Below, in pieces: positions 1 to 10,772 of a stretch of DNA of 64,000 nucleotides. A program made the position numbers and the translations under genes. The notes under the pieces were generated by a model, which searched no databases, was not told the origin of the DNA, and worked only from the letters and a program-made list of their open reading frames with translations. The stretch comes from Diploscapter coronatus (taxonomy: Eukaryota; Nematoda; Chromadorea; Rhabditida; Rhabditidae), in NCBI GenBank assembly GCA_964036155.1, contig OZ038423.1, forward strand, positions 1,054,001 through 1,118,000, read 5' to 3'. Position 1 is the stretch's first letter, and each line of letters begins with the position of its first letter.

Positions 1-354
1 AAGTTCGATGAAGGTTGACTCGTTCAAATATTTCACGACAATCCAATTCCTCCGATCTCCCTTATGATTTATTATGCCCTATTTAATATGAGGTTAGAAT
101 TTGACTGTCACTTTACAATCGCCTCTTTAGGTCCGTAAGCAATGTTCAATTTGCCTTTCGCGCATTTCTCAGACACAGCGCGAAGTGCGAAAGGTGGAGA
201 AATAAGCTGCGCAAAGAAGCTCGCATTAAAGAGCGTAGTGTTGTTTTGCGCGCTGTTTACTCGTCATCGATTTGAATTTATTCGTTGCTATTTTCGTTTT
301 CTTTATAATTTTCGCTAATTAACCTAATTTTTACGCATGTTTTGATCCGCTGCG
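1..354. other. Upstream flank of the first zinc-finger gene
   Basis: No coding exon could be supported here on either strand. The stretch is moderately AT-rich with a GC-richer patch around 160-250 containing several GCGC and GCGAA words. It presumably holds the promoter of the gene that starts at 355, but I see no defined element, and no 3' splice signal lies directly before that start codon. Confidence 0.4.
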
Positions 355-2534
355 ATGATAGGCGTTTTTGTGGAGGCCCCCATTCGAGTGGCCCGGCATA
401 TCGAGGAGTATTTTGTGAGTTATTGTTTCATAGACTTCGTGGGATGTTTATTTGTTTTGTATGTTTAAATTTTAGAAAACCTACCCCTATGTCAATAACC
501 TGACGATGTCGTTCAACTACAATCAAATCGTCAGAACCCTACTCCAAATTAACGGGTTTCGAATGAAGGTTGGAATTTTGGGAAGATAGATCGATTTAAT
601 CCGAACATTTGAAAAGGAAACATCAACTTCCTGTTAAAACTTTTCTTCAAAAACATTCAATTTGTAGGAGGGATGAAATTTTTCAATTATGATTTTTCCA
701 GAGAGTCGACGAAGTTAACGGTGGCGAGATCGACACTTTTTACGTCTATGCGGATTTGCTTGGCGAATTGGACTACACGACTGGGAAATACAAAGCGGTA
801 AAAATTAGACTTCTCAAAACGCGACCCGCAAAAAACGGTATATCTTATCGAGAGTGGAAAAGAAGACATGCTCTTTTCCTCTCTCGATACGTCATACTAT
901 TTGGTCTGCGGGTTACGTTTTGAGAGGCTTGGTAAAAATTGAAATTCCATTCTTCAGCTCCGAGAGTGCACCGTCCATTTCATAGCAAATGTGGGAGAAT
1001 TCTTCAAATACTACATTCAAGATGTGAGTATTTTGTTGATTTTTAAAAGGTTATTTTTTTAACCTAGCCTATGCAGTTTTAAAAATCTACAGAAAAGTGC
1101 AATAGCCATTTTTTCAAATCCTACCAAAAATGAACGCTATTCCATTTTTCCAGGACATATACGAAGAAGCGGGTCCGGCTCCTGTCCTGGAAAATCCGAA
1201 TTTGCTATTCAATAAGGTCGTCAAAGTCGAGCCTGGGGTTAGTGGATTGGACGATTTGGTGCAAGCAGAAGACGATTCCTCCTTGTCTAGCCTCTTCAGG
1301 TACATTATTCATAAATAACATACCTTGGCAGAGCTTAAGCTAGATCTCCCTTGCGTACTCTCTCAAGCCAAAAATTTCCGACAAAATCATGTTGCGTATC
1401 CCCTCCCCCTACAAATTTTCATTCTGTCTATGTCTGCTTATGATAAGAATCACTTTGAGCCTAAAATATAAAAAAGAAAGACTTAGAGTTCTGTACACAA
1501 TTCAAATTGACAAAGTTTAGGAAAATGATTAATATGATTTCAGAAGGGAGTCAGGAGGAAGAGAGGGACCTCCGTTCCTACAGAATCAGGGCCATGAAAG
1601 GCATAGGTAACTTTTTATTTTATTTTTTTCCGATTCTCTGAAATTTCAATGGACTTTGAATAGGAATTGTGCCGATAAAAATAAGAAATGATGCAATTAA
1701 AAAAAAAAAACATTTTTTATCCTATTTTTTAAAATCTTTCAATCAGATGCATGATGAGGTAACGTGTATTTTCGAGAGAACATAGGGAGACCATGCTCTT
1801 TTCTCCCTCTTGAAAATACATACTATCTCGCTATACGTGTGTTTAAACATTTACACCCCTGCTTTCAGTGACACCTCTTCTGAACTACGCGTTGAGAAGA
1901 AAACGTTCAAAGAAATGCAGTACAAGTGCAGGGTATTTCTTTTCATTTTTCTAAAAATAATATTTTCAATTTTTTCCAGAAATGCAACAGCGTTGTCAGA
2001 TACCATAGTCGATTCAATCATACGGCTATTCATTATGAGAAAATGAGGTTGAAATTTTCATTTTTAAATCAAATATTTTCTTTAGGATATTCGATACCTT
2101 AGAAAATGGGCATTTTTAAAATTTTCTAAAAACTTGATTATTTCTAAAAAAAATTGTTTGTTGTTTAAAAATTCGAATATTCCAGGTGGATCTGCAAGTA
2201 CGATAAATGCACGTTTTCCTGCCAGCAACGCGCCAACATCGAGGCCCATGTCCACCGAGCGCACAAAGCCAGGAATCGAAAATTCGGATTCGTTGATAAT
2301 TGGTAATTCGATCTTTTTTATTTTTTAAAAAGATGTAATATTGAGTTCGAGCGCGACTTGTTTTATCTCGTGCATATAAAAGACGAGTTTCGATAATTAG
2401 TTGAAGATGAATCATTCATAGTTTAGTGTTTTAAAATAGAATTTTGTTAAGATGTTATTTTTATTTTTAGGTGCGAAGAAGACAGACAAAAAGTCGAGGC
2501 TATGATGAGCGAGTGCTACGATATGGCCGAATAA
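355..2534 (+). CDS. Two-finger C2H2 zinc-finger protein with uncharacterised N-terminal domain (paralogue 1)
   Basis: Ten exons join in phase into a 278-residue protein: 355-414, 476-568, 702-797, 958-1023, 1154-1299, 1544-1606, 1869-1932, 1980-2047, 2186-2302, 2471-2534. Residues 1-105 (exons 1-4) form a domain I do not recognise, shared with the next gene. A low-complexity acidic and charged linker follows. Two C2H2 fingers lie near the C-terminus: Cys195, Cys198, His210, His214 (C-x2-C-x11-H-x3-H) and Cys222, Cys227, His240, His245 (C-x4-C-x12-H-x4-H). The spacing suggests a nuclear nucleic-acid-binding protein; this is inference from the fingers alone. The start is the first ATG of the open frame. 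Introns 3 and 6 carry hairpin elements (809-931, 1748-1858). The gene and its neighbour are tandem duplicates. Confidence 0.83.
809..931. mobile_element. Hairpin element, family F copy 1, in intron 3 of zinc-finger gene 1
   Basis: Inverted repeat whose outer arms read TCTCAAAACGCGACCCGC and, on the other side, GCGGGTTACGTTTTGAGA. The inner part carries CATGCTCTTTTCC followed by CTCTCGA, which recurs in the family F copies near 1.8 kb and 30.4 kb. No coding capacity; non-autonomous MITE-like. Confidence 0.6.
1748..1858. mobile_element. Hairpin element, family F copy 2, in intron 6 of zinc-finger gene 1
   Basis: The left arm contains GTGTATTTTCGAGAGAACAT and the right arm the near-complement CTTGAAAATACATAC, around a centre CCATGCTCTTTTCTCC. 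It ends with a partial TTTAAACATTTACACCCCTG that resembles the end of family E. A close relative is at 30350-30513. Confidence 0.65.
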
Positions 2535-2894
2535 TTCGAAAATGGAGAACATTTGAACTCGATCAGGATAGTTTCATCTTGATTGCATTAAAACCGGTCC
2601 AAGATTTTCACTTTTTACGGTTTATTTATTTTTTTTTTTTTATTATTTTCATCATTGCTGTAATTTTAAATTTCGGAATCTTATTTTCATTTGCTAAGAT
2701 CATCTATTCAAGTAGTTTTTATTTGAATTTTAATTTGACATACAGATTGTCTATGATGATTTTGAGTCCTGTGAAATTATGAGTAGAGTAAATATTTAAA
2801 AATTATTTCTATCATAGATTTTCATCAAGAACGTGTTATCGTTCAGAATATCTGGAACAAAATTTATCTTCGACCTTCTTGACAAAATTCTTAG
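2535..2894. other. Spacer between the tandem zinc-finger genes
   Basis: About 360 bp without a supported exon. The first part would be the 3' UTR of the upstream gene and is very T-rich. The last bases, AAATTCTTAG, sit directly against the ATG of the next gene and look like a spliced-leader acceptor. The spacing is long for a typical nematode operon, so co-transcription is possible but not shown. Confidence 0.4.
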
Positions 2895-5261
2895 ATGTCG
2901 GAAGAGAAAATTCACAAAATCTACGTGGAAGTTCCAGATAGGAGTGCTCAGCGTGTCGAAAAATATATCGTAAGAATTAAAAAGATCGAAAAAATATACT
3001 CTAAAAATTAAAGAAAATAAAGGTAATGATTAAAATAAATTTTCAGAAAATAAAAAAATAGATTAAAACCAATTTAAAAGTTAGAAAGAGTCGAAATTAA
3101 ACGAGTAAAAATAATAAAATTCCAGAAATCCCTGCCCAGTGTGGTTCATTTAGCGATCAGCAAAAGCTTTGGAGAACTCGGAAAAAGCCTCCTAAGGTTG
3201 GCCGGACTCAGGATTACTGTAGGCTTTTCCCATAAAACTAAAAATACATTTTATACCATGTCTTTACAAGCCTTATCCTACGAAAGAGGTCTGTTTTCTT
3301 TTAATGTTTTTACACACTTTCTATGTTTCCTCTCATTCTCCAAAGAATAAGTCTTGTAAGGTCGCGTTACCTTAACGTAAAGTTAACATTTATTTTATTG
3401 GAAAGAATAAAGAATGTTCTGTTTTCAGAGAAACAGAAGCTTTCGATTTTCGTATACCGACATTTGTTTCATGTACGTGGAATTTACAGACGATGAGGAG
3501 TGGAACATGAATTTGGTGAAAGTGGTTTGTTTTTTAAACAAATTTGCATGTATTTATTCATTTTTAGCTTTTTTTCTAAATTTTCAAATTTCAGCTAGAA
3601 CCCTTCAACGCTCTCTATGTCACTGATATGAGAATGCTTTTCCGGAATTATTTAGATTTGGTAAATTGTATTTTTTCTTCAATTCTATTTTCAAAATTCC
3701 AAGTTCCAGCCCCCTCTGACCGCGGCATATATGTCGAATGGTGCAGAAGAAATGAGAAGGTACACTTTGAGGGAGTGGATTTCTGGTATTGCAGAGCACA
3801 GTAAGAACTTTGAAAATTAATAATTTTTAATTCATTTCTTTCTTCTCGACTTCACTCGATCTTTCGGAAAAGACTGAATAATAATAAAAACTTACAAATT
3901 CGAAAAAGATCATTTTCAGAGCGACGTTCAAAATCTATGACCTCTTTCAATGAGGAAATTACCGAAGGAGGAATGGATTTGAATGAAGACGAAATACAAG
4001 ACGATGAGCCACTTTTCAAGCTGGAACAGAATCTGGGAACAATTGAGGGTAGTTTTAATTGGATTATTTCAAAGAGAATCAATTTATCATAGATGTAGAA
4101 TTCTAACAGAGCATACTACTTGAAATAACAACACTTGAACATTCATGAATTTATCTACTAGTTTTATTAATAAACATTAGCAAACCAAACATTTTCTATA
4201 TTTTCGAATTTAAAATATAGATTTTCAGAACCCGAGATGAGGCTCGAACAAATTTCAGAGCCTAAGCCTCTATTAAAATATGTCTCCACCAGAGAGGAAA
4301 TCTACGATATTATCAGTGGAAATTGGAGTTCTAATGGAGAGGTGGAAGAGAAGAAGTCTGAAATTGCAGCTTTGGGTGGACCGTGTTCCAGTAAAACTGA
4401 AAAGTAAAGAGATTTTGACACATGCCTGCCATTTTACTTTTTTGGTTCAATTTTAGTTTTTTTTTTTCTAAAATTCTTTAAAGTAGATTAGCTTTTTACA
4501 TTATGGACGAAAAAGCGATGCTGAAAAACTACGCCATTTGCAGTAATCTTGGGAACTTTTCAAATTGCAAAAAGATAGCTTGAAATAATATTCTAATTTC
4601 AGCATCCCTAAAAATGGAAATGGCGAAACGAACAAAGACGAAGAACCCGTGGCCAAGAAAATCCGACTCGAAATTGAATCGAAAAGAAGCCCCTCCCCAA
4701 TTAAGGCAGTCTATGAGAAGAGGTTTAATGATAACGATATCGTTAAGTGCAAGGCATTTTTTCAAGTGGTTTTGTCGTGAAAATTTGATTTCTTCAGGTC
4801 TGCCACAAAGTGATGAAGTATCTCAGCCGATTTGCCCATTCAGCAAAACACATTCCGAAGACTAGGTATATTTTTAATCATGTTCTTTATTTTTTACCGA
4901 TCCAAATAGTCTTTCAGCAAAAATTATCATATTTTTCATAAAATACCATTAAAGTGGCATTTTCAGGTACGAATGCGAAGTGAGTGGGTGCGGCTTCAAA
5001 AACATGCATCTCCAAATCATCAACAACCATCTGGCACTCAAGCATAATGGAGAGGGCGATTACAAGGATGTTTGGTAAATAGTAAAATTCGAATTTTGAA
5101 ACTAGTCATATTAATTTAGTTGTCCATTTAAAAGTGTTGAATTATTTCAAAATATGGTCAAATAGTTAAGAAGATATTTCAGGTCAAACGACAATAAGAA
5201 AATGTACATCGCTCTTCTGACGAGGGGATGGATTTTGAATGAAGAGCAGGAAAAAGCATAA
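2895..5261 (+). CDS. Two-finger C2H2 zinc-finger protein with uncharacterised N-terminal domain (paralogue 2)
   Basis: Eleven exons give a 376-residue protein: 2895-2969, 3126-3218, 3429-3524, 3595-3660, 3710-3800, 3920-4048, 4229-4403, 4603-4753, 4798-4865, 4967-5074, 5183-5261. Exons 2, 3 and 4 are 93, 96 and 66 nt, exactly as in the gene upstream, and the exon splitting the first finger is 68 nt in both. Fingers: Cys291, Cys294, His306, His310 and Cys318, Cys323, His336, His341, with the same spacing as paralogue 1. The linker between domain and fingers is longer here (about 175 residues), acidic, with a basic AKKIRLEIESKR segment near 265 that could act in nuclear import. Intron 8 starts with GC rather than GT. 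The exon 3 end could be 3521 or 3524. Function unknown; a nuclear DNA- or RNA-binding role is inferred from the fingers. Confidence 0.83.
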
Positions 5262-6114
5262 GCAAATTCTAGATTTATTCCAATTGTTAAACTTGTTGTA
5301 GATTTGATCTTCAGGCTAATAGACTGGTATATCGAAAATTTTTGTCTAGAAAATTAGTATAAACATATCGAAACATTTGTTTTACAATGTGCTTTCTTTG
5401 CCAAGATTAAAACATTGCATGTGCTTCTAATATCTCCTTTCAAAAACGATTCCAGATTTCTATGCGCTGCTCACTCTGTCTCGAGACGATTTTCCAGGCG
5501 AAACTTCGAAAATGTTCTTGCCATGGTGTCTCCTCTTCACTAGCCAAAAAACGTGAAAAACGTTTGACATTATACGCAAAAGTGCCACAGGGAGAATAGG
5601 GAAAAGTATTACACAACTTGAGAGTAGAAGAGGGAGATCGGCAGCGGGGGGCACCCACTCAGTGAAATTCGAAGATTTGAGGTCCCTGTTTTCGAAGTCT
5701 TGCAAATCTCTCAACATTTCCCGATCTTTTCCCGAAACGCCTTGCGGTTTCCCATTACTGACAGCCGTCACAGCGTGTGTGTCTCAGTTGAAAGTCACGC
5801 CCTCTTTTATGCAAGCCACGCCCCACTTTACCTGCCGCGAAAAAACGGCAAGACAGCCCGCAACAGCGCGCGCCCCGAGTTGTAAGAGAATAGCGCTATG
5901 CATAGAGGAAATAGCGGAAAGATGAGATATAGAACAGTAAAAAGATGGAGAAAAATGAGCAGAGCTCATGCCGAAGGAACAATTGCCATCCGCGCTCATT
6001 CTGGAAGGTTTCACTTTTCATTACAAGTTGCAGCTACTTGACGAGAGACCTATTTTTAAAATAATAGTTTTGAGCTTTTTCGCTTGATTGACCTTATTAT
6101 TTTCAGACCCAATC
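5262..6114. promoter_or_regulatory. Intergenic region upstream of troponin T
   Basis: No exon supported. It should hold the 3' UTR of the second zinc-finger gene and the promoter of the muscle gene that follows. GC-rich patches occur around 5640-5880, and there are two words of the GAAATAGCG type near 5890 and 5910. The region ends in TTATTTTCAG at 6106, eight bases before the troponin start codon, a likely trans-splice acceptor. Confidence 0.45.
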
Positions 6115-7832
6115 ATGTCGGATGAAGAGGAGATTGTGTAAGTTTATTTCTCCCCCTAATCAACGCCGGTTAATTGTGTCCTAATTAAGCTCCGGAGAGG
6201 AGGAGGATGAGGAGGTCGAAGAGGAAGCCCCCGCTGAGGAGCCCAAGTATGGCAATTAGAGCTGAGTTAGTTGGCCAATTAACGATTTTAGAGCTGAAGA
6301 GCCTGCCGCCGATGGCGAAGCGGAAGAAGAGGAAGGAGAGGCCGAGACCGAGGAACAGGAGCCATCCAGAGAAGTGAAGAAGGAGGCTTCGCCAGATAAG
6401 TGCGGACCCAGGCGAATTTACACTGACGAAAATCTGGGAGTTCAGATTGCGTAGAGCTCCGGTCCAAGAAGAGAAACCTCCGGCAGAGATGACCGAGGCT
6501 GAGAGAGCCATGCTCGCCGCCAAGCAGCGCCACGAGCAGGAAGAGGCTGCCAAGCTGCTCGACTACGAGCAGAGACGCGTTCTCGAGAAGGAGCAGATCG
6601 AGGCTGAGCTCCGCGAACTCAAGGAAAAGCAAGAGATCAGAAGAAGGGAACGCGATGCCGAGGAGCGCGAATTCGCCGAGAGACGTCGCCAGGATGAGGA
6701 GAGAAGGAGACAGGAGGAGGTACAGCTTATAGTCATTGAAGAGAATTGTCAATCTAATGGGATTTAGGAAGAACGCAAGGTCAAGGCCGAAGCCGAGAAG
6801 CAGCGCAAGAACGAGGAGAAGATGCGCAGACAGCAGATGATGGCCGGATCGTTCGGCACGACGGCGCTCACTGGGGACGGCGGCAAGAATTTCACCATCC
6901 AGAAGGGCGAACAGGGCGATAAGCTCAGGAATCTCGCTCAGGTAGAAGAGAGGATTCGAAAAAAAGAAAAACTAATCACAAAAAAATCAATTAATCAATC
7001 GGTCTTCCAGGGAGCCCCCAAAGCCGGCGAGGTCTCGAAGGAGCAGCAGGAGGCCCAGAAGAGAGCCTTCCTCGATGCCGTCTGCAGAGGCGGCGACGTC
7101 TCTGGCCTCATGCCCAACGATCTCAAGGATAAGATCAAGCAGCTCCACGAGAGGATCATCAAGCTCGAAGGTGAAAAGTACGATCTGGAGAAGAGACATG
7201 ATCGTCAGGAATACGATGTAGGACATGCTTATATTGACTGAAGAAAGTGATTGGGTTTAGCTCAAAGAACTGCACGAACGTCAAATACAAGCGGCCAGAA
7301 ACAAGGCGCTGAAGAAGGGTCTCGACCCGGAGGAGGCTGCCGCCACCCTGCACCCGCCCAAGATTTCGGTCGCATCCAAACACGACCGGCAGACTGACCG
7401 AAGGTGCGACGGTTTTGAAATAGTCGAGCAAAAACGACGGCCAATTTCAGAGGATATGGGGATCGCCGCAACCTGTTCGAGAACCCGCTCGTTAAGAAGG
7501 CTCCGAGCATCGCCCGAGGAAGTGCGCGACCACCTGCCGAATGGGGCAGGAAACAGAACGAGGAGCTGGAGCAGCTCAGGAAGAATCTCGAGCCGCCGAA
7601 GTACGTGGAACAGGTTAAGGCAGAGGGCGACGCCGCCCGACCCCCAGTCGCTCCCACTCCACTCCAGATGCCAGAAAAGGACGAGATGGACATGCCAGAA
7701 CCCGCGCCAGAAGCTGAAGGTGAAGGCGGTGAGGAGGTGAGCCTTTTATTCGATTTTTCCACAAAAAAGCAAAAAACCAATTTGCAGCAGGTCCCCGACT
7801 CTGAAGGCCCCGCGGAAGAGGTGGCTGCCTAG
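6115..7832 (+). CDS. mup-2: Troponin T
   Basis: Thin-filament protein of striated muscle that anchors the troponin complex to tropomyosin. Nine exons encode 435 residues: 6115-6137, 6190-6246, 6292-6399, 6455-6719, 6768-6941, 7011-7217, 7261-7403, 7451-7736, 7788-7832. The first 60 or so residues are almost all Glu, Ala and Pro, the acidic N-terminus typical of the family. Residues 70-190 form a long charged helix rich in EERRR and KEKQE runs (tropomyosin-binding region). The segment around 215-310 with [18 protein letters not shown] is the troponin I/C-binding coiled coil. A Pro/Glu-rich tail follows, as in invertebrate forms. Length is close to C. elegans MUP-2. C. elegans has several troponin T genes, so the symbol is assigned by overall layout and is less sure than the family. 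A start immediately after a strong acceptor fits trans-splicing. AATAAA lies at 7950. Confidence 0.92.
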
Positions 7833-7949
7833 ATTCGACGCGTCCACCAGCAAATCTAAAAAGATAATCCAAAAACAATCTTTCTTTCTCTCTCTCTCTT
7901 GCTTCTCTTATGCTGCCAATAATTTCTCCAATCAAATTTTAGTCAAGTT

Positions 7950-7968
7950 AATAAAATGTTTATTTATT
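7950..7968. terminator. Bidirectional polyadenylation signals between convergent genes
   Basis: AATAAA on the plus strand (7950-7955) serves troponin T, and TTTATT at 7959-7964 and 7963-7968 reads AATAAA on the minus strand for the membrane-protein gene whose stop is at 7992. The two transcripts should therefore overlap by a few tens of bases at their 3' ends. Confidence 0.65.
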
Positions 7969-7991
7969 TTTCTTTAGTATGATTTGAGGAA

Positions 7992-8748
7992 CTAGTAACG
8001 CGTATAATCATCGGTATGACAATTGGATTGAGGCGATTTTTGACCCGTAGTGGCGCTGTCGTAGCTCGGAGGCAGAGTGATGGTGTCAGTGGTGCCAGAT
8101 CGATCTGGTGCTATCCTAAAATCCCCTTCTTAGCTTAAAATTTGGACTATATTTACCTGAGTAACGTTTTTTGTTTGTGCTGTTGTGAGATGGTGGGTGG
8201 TGGTACAAAATAATTGCTGACTGCATAATGATTGCTAACATTGCTACGGTTAGTCGTGCTAAAATAGTACACAATCAAAATACCGCACTCCAGTGTAAGT
8301 GGAACAAAAATCGATTGGTGTTTAAAAACGTGAACCATACCTTTGCCTCTGAGTTCCTCTATGCGAATCAGGCGCTAAAGAGCGCATCGATATGGCCTCA
8401 TAGTATGTCGGCAAAGGGTCGTTATTTACCTAAATTTAAAAGTATGATCTAAATTTATTTTGAAACGCTGTTACTTGATTTACACTCATAATTGATGACA
8501 CTTGACTAACGTTACTAGCCGCACGACTTAACGCCGCTACAATCAGCGCCTAAATTTGACTTTATATTTTCTAGATTGATGTACATAAATTTAACCTCTC
8601 GCTGTCGTTGCCGTCTCATAGCAATAAATCGCTTGGCTGCTCCTTTAAATGCGAAACAAAACGATACCCAAATGACTAGCGATATCATTAGCAGTATGAC
8701 AATCATGCTGACAAGCATGTAGTCCTCTCGAGAGTACGAGAGGCCCAT
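7992..8748 (-). CDS. Small single-pass membrane protein with LPxY and PPxY motifs
   Basis: Four exons on the minus strand (8596-8748, 8341-8429, 8157-8258, 7992-8115) give 155 residues. One hydrophobic helix (about residues 11-33, LVSMIVILLMISLVIWVSF) is followed by a basic stop-transfer stretch RQRQRE. The rest is a polar cytoplasmic tail containing LPTYYEA (near residue 56), a PPP run, and PPSYDSA (near residue 135). LPxY and PPxY are the classic ligands of WW domains in Nedd4-type ubiquitin ligases, so a membrane adaptor or a self-regulated cargo is a fair inference. No N-terminal signal peptide is needed if the helix acts as a signal anchor. A 3' splice signal, GATTTTCCAG, lies about 20 bases before the ATG. 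I do not recognise a named orthologue. Confidence 0.75.
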
Positions 8749-10772
8749 ATATGTCGAGGTAGATTACTGGAAAATCGATATTTTGATAAACTCAAATTCA
8801 CAAAATATTCTCATACGTACAAATGTGTATGCGCGCACCGACCCTTTCTAACTCCTATTCAAGTATAAAGGCTAAAAAGGAGCGGAAGGGTGTTAAGAAT
8901 AGTGTGGTGATGCAAACTTTCAACGTTGAAAAGGGAAAGGAGCGTGGAAAGAACGTGTACATATTATTATTGTTATTTGAAGCACATGTGTTGTGTGTAG
9001 TTCTATAAAAGAACACACAATCAAACATGCGTATGCCGTGAGCAATGTAGCGAAGAAAAAGTGGGGAAGGGAAATAGTTGTGTATCGACCGAAAGTTTGG
9101 AAATATTGACGGGCATAATGTGAAAAAATAATCCAAATGTTATGATAAACCTACTTCTCAAAGATATTTCATGAAAAACTATTGCTGTCGTAACAGGATA
9201 AAAATTAGTGTGCAGTGATAGAGTATAGAAAATGATTATTATAATCCTAAAAAAGTTGAATGGTAAGATAAGTATTTTAAAGACACATCATGAATAGATG
9301 TTTACTTTAACACAGAATTAGGAAATGGACATATATTACAAATTAAAAACTGCCTTTGAAACTTGGAAATCAACCAATGTCAAGTACTTTCTTGGCGTGT
9401 TTGGGAGGGAAACGCAATCACAATAGTGCTTCCGAGAGACGCGGAAGGAGGAGAATGAAAGAAAGTTTCGAAGATTTTTTTCACACACATTTTAAAGAAA
9501 CGATGAATGTAATGAATGAATATGTATGAATATACATGATATTATAATAGTTTAAAATTAGTAAAAGGAGGATGGTAGAAAAATTAATGAAGGTTAGTGA
9601 TGATTTACGGAAAATTTATATTTTCATAAACTATCCGTAATACCTTTCCTATATTAATCAGCATTCTACCTTTACCTTATTATAATACTGCTCTTATTCG
9701 TAGCACATAAAAGAAGAACAAAATTTTAAATTACTTAGATTAAATATATAAAAAAAGGGTAAATGATTGATTATACGGATAAAAAGAGGGCTTTATCATA
9801 ATTTCGTCGTCTGTTTGAAAAGAAAGACGAACATTTGGCATTTGGCCCCGAAGCTTTCACGGCGGCATACGCGCGCACACAGTTTACTTACCTCGAGGGC
9901 AGAGACGTAAAGACACGTGAAAACCGGACCGGAAATTTTGAGAAGCAGCGCCGTTTCCTCCCAGACCCTCGTATTTTCACCCACTATTTCCCTCCAACTC
10001 GCTGCTCCCTAATGCAAATATTTCACAAGCTATTTTCTCTGCCACCCTCCGATTTTTCAATAATCACTCAGCATTTGCCCCCGGCATTAAATGAAAGATG
10101 ACTGTAAGTTAGATGCCGACGCTCATAACGGATTGAGGGGTTAAAAGGCAGGGCGGAAAGTTCAACGGGAGAAGAATTCCACGAAAAACAAAGAAGTAAC
10201 ACGCTTCTTGGTAGTATAAAGTGAAATATAATCCAACCTACTCAAACATAGACTGGATTTTTATTTTTTAAATTTATATATTTTATGCTCTTTTTGAAAA
10301 TATTGAATTTGAAAAAATAGCATTCGCTTACTTGAAAATTTTCATTAGCCCTTATTTGAAAAGGCATGGGAAAACGGTAAATTATAATTTTTAATTTAAA
10401 AATTATGTATAAGTTTATCTTCTTTCACGAAATGTGCACTATTTCTTTTCGGAAAACAACGACATTTTGGCATTTGTTTTTCGTGTTATTCAAACATTGA
10501 TAAGCCCCTTCTGCATAGCGTCAATTGCGTCAGGTTCGTTCAGAAATTTATTCTCCACTTTTGTAGAAACTAACATTTTTTCACAATTTTTGGAATATTC
10601 ATTATTCTACAAACTCCATATAATTAGGCACGGGACAGTCACGGTTTTTTCTAGTAGATTTAAATTTCTCGTGTTGCTCCACATACTTCTTGCAAGCTTC
10701 TTCATTCGTGAACTCCGGTATTCCATAGGCCAGACTAAAAGTCATTCTTATTCGAATTTTTTTGTTTTTAGC
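8749..10772. other. Intergenic region between the small membrane protein and the flavin oxidoreductase
   Basis: About 2 kb with no supportable exon. Open frames are short and lack splice context. The left end is the promoter side of the membrane-protein gene; the right end is the 3' UTR of the oxidoreductase, with TTTATT (AATAAA on the minus strand) near 10538. A patch at 9840-10090 is GC-richer than its surroundings but has no coding signature I trust. Confidence 0.4.

Noticed and set aside
7262..7780. 172-codon minus-strand frame
   Set aside because: Exact antisense shadow of the GC-rich 3' exons of troponin T.
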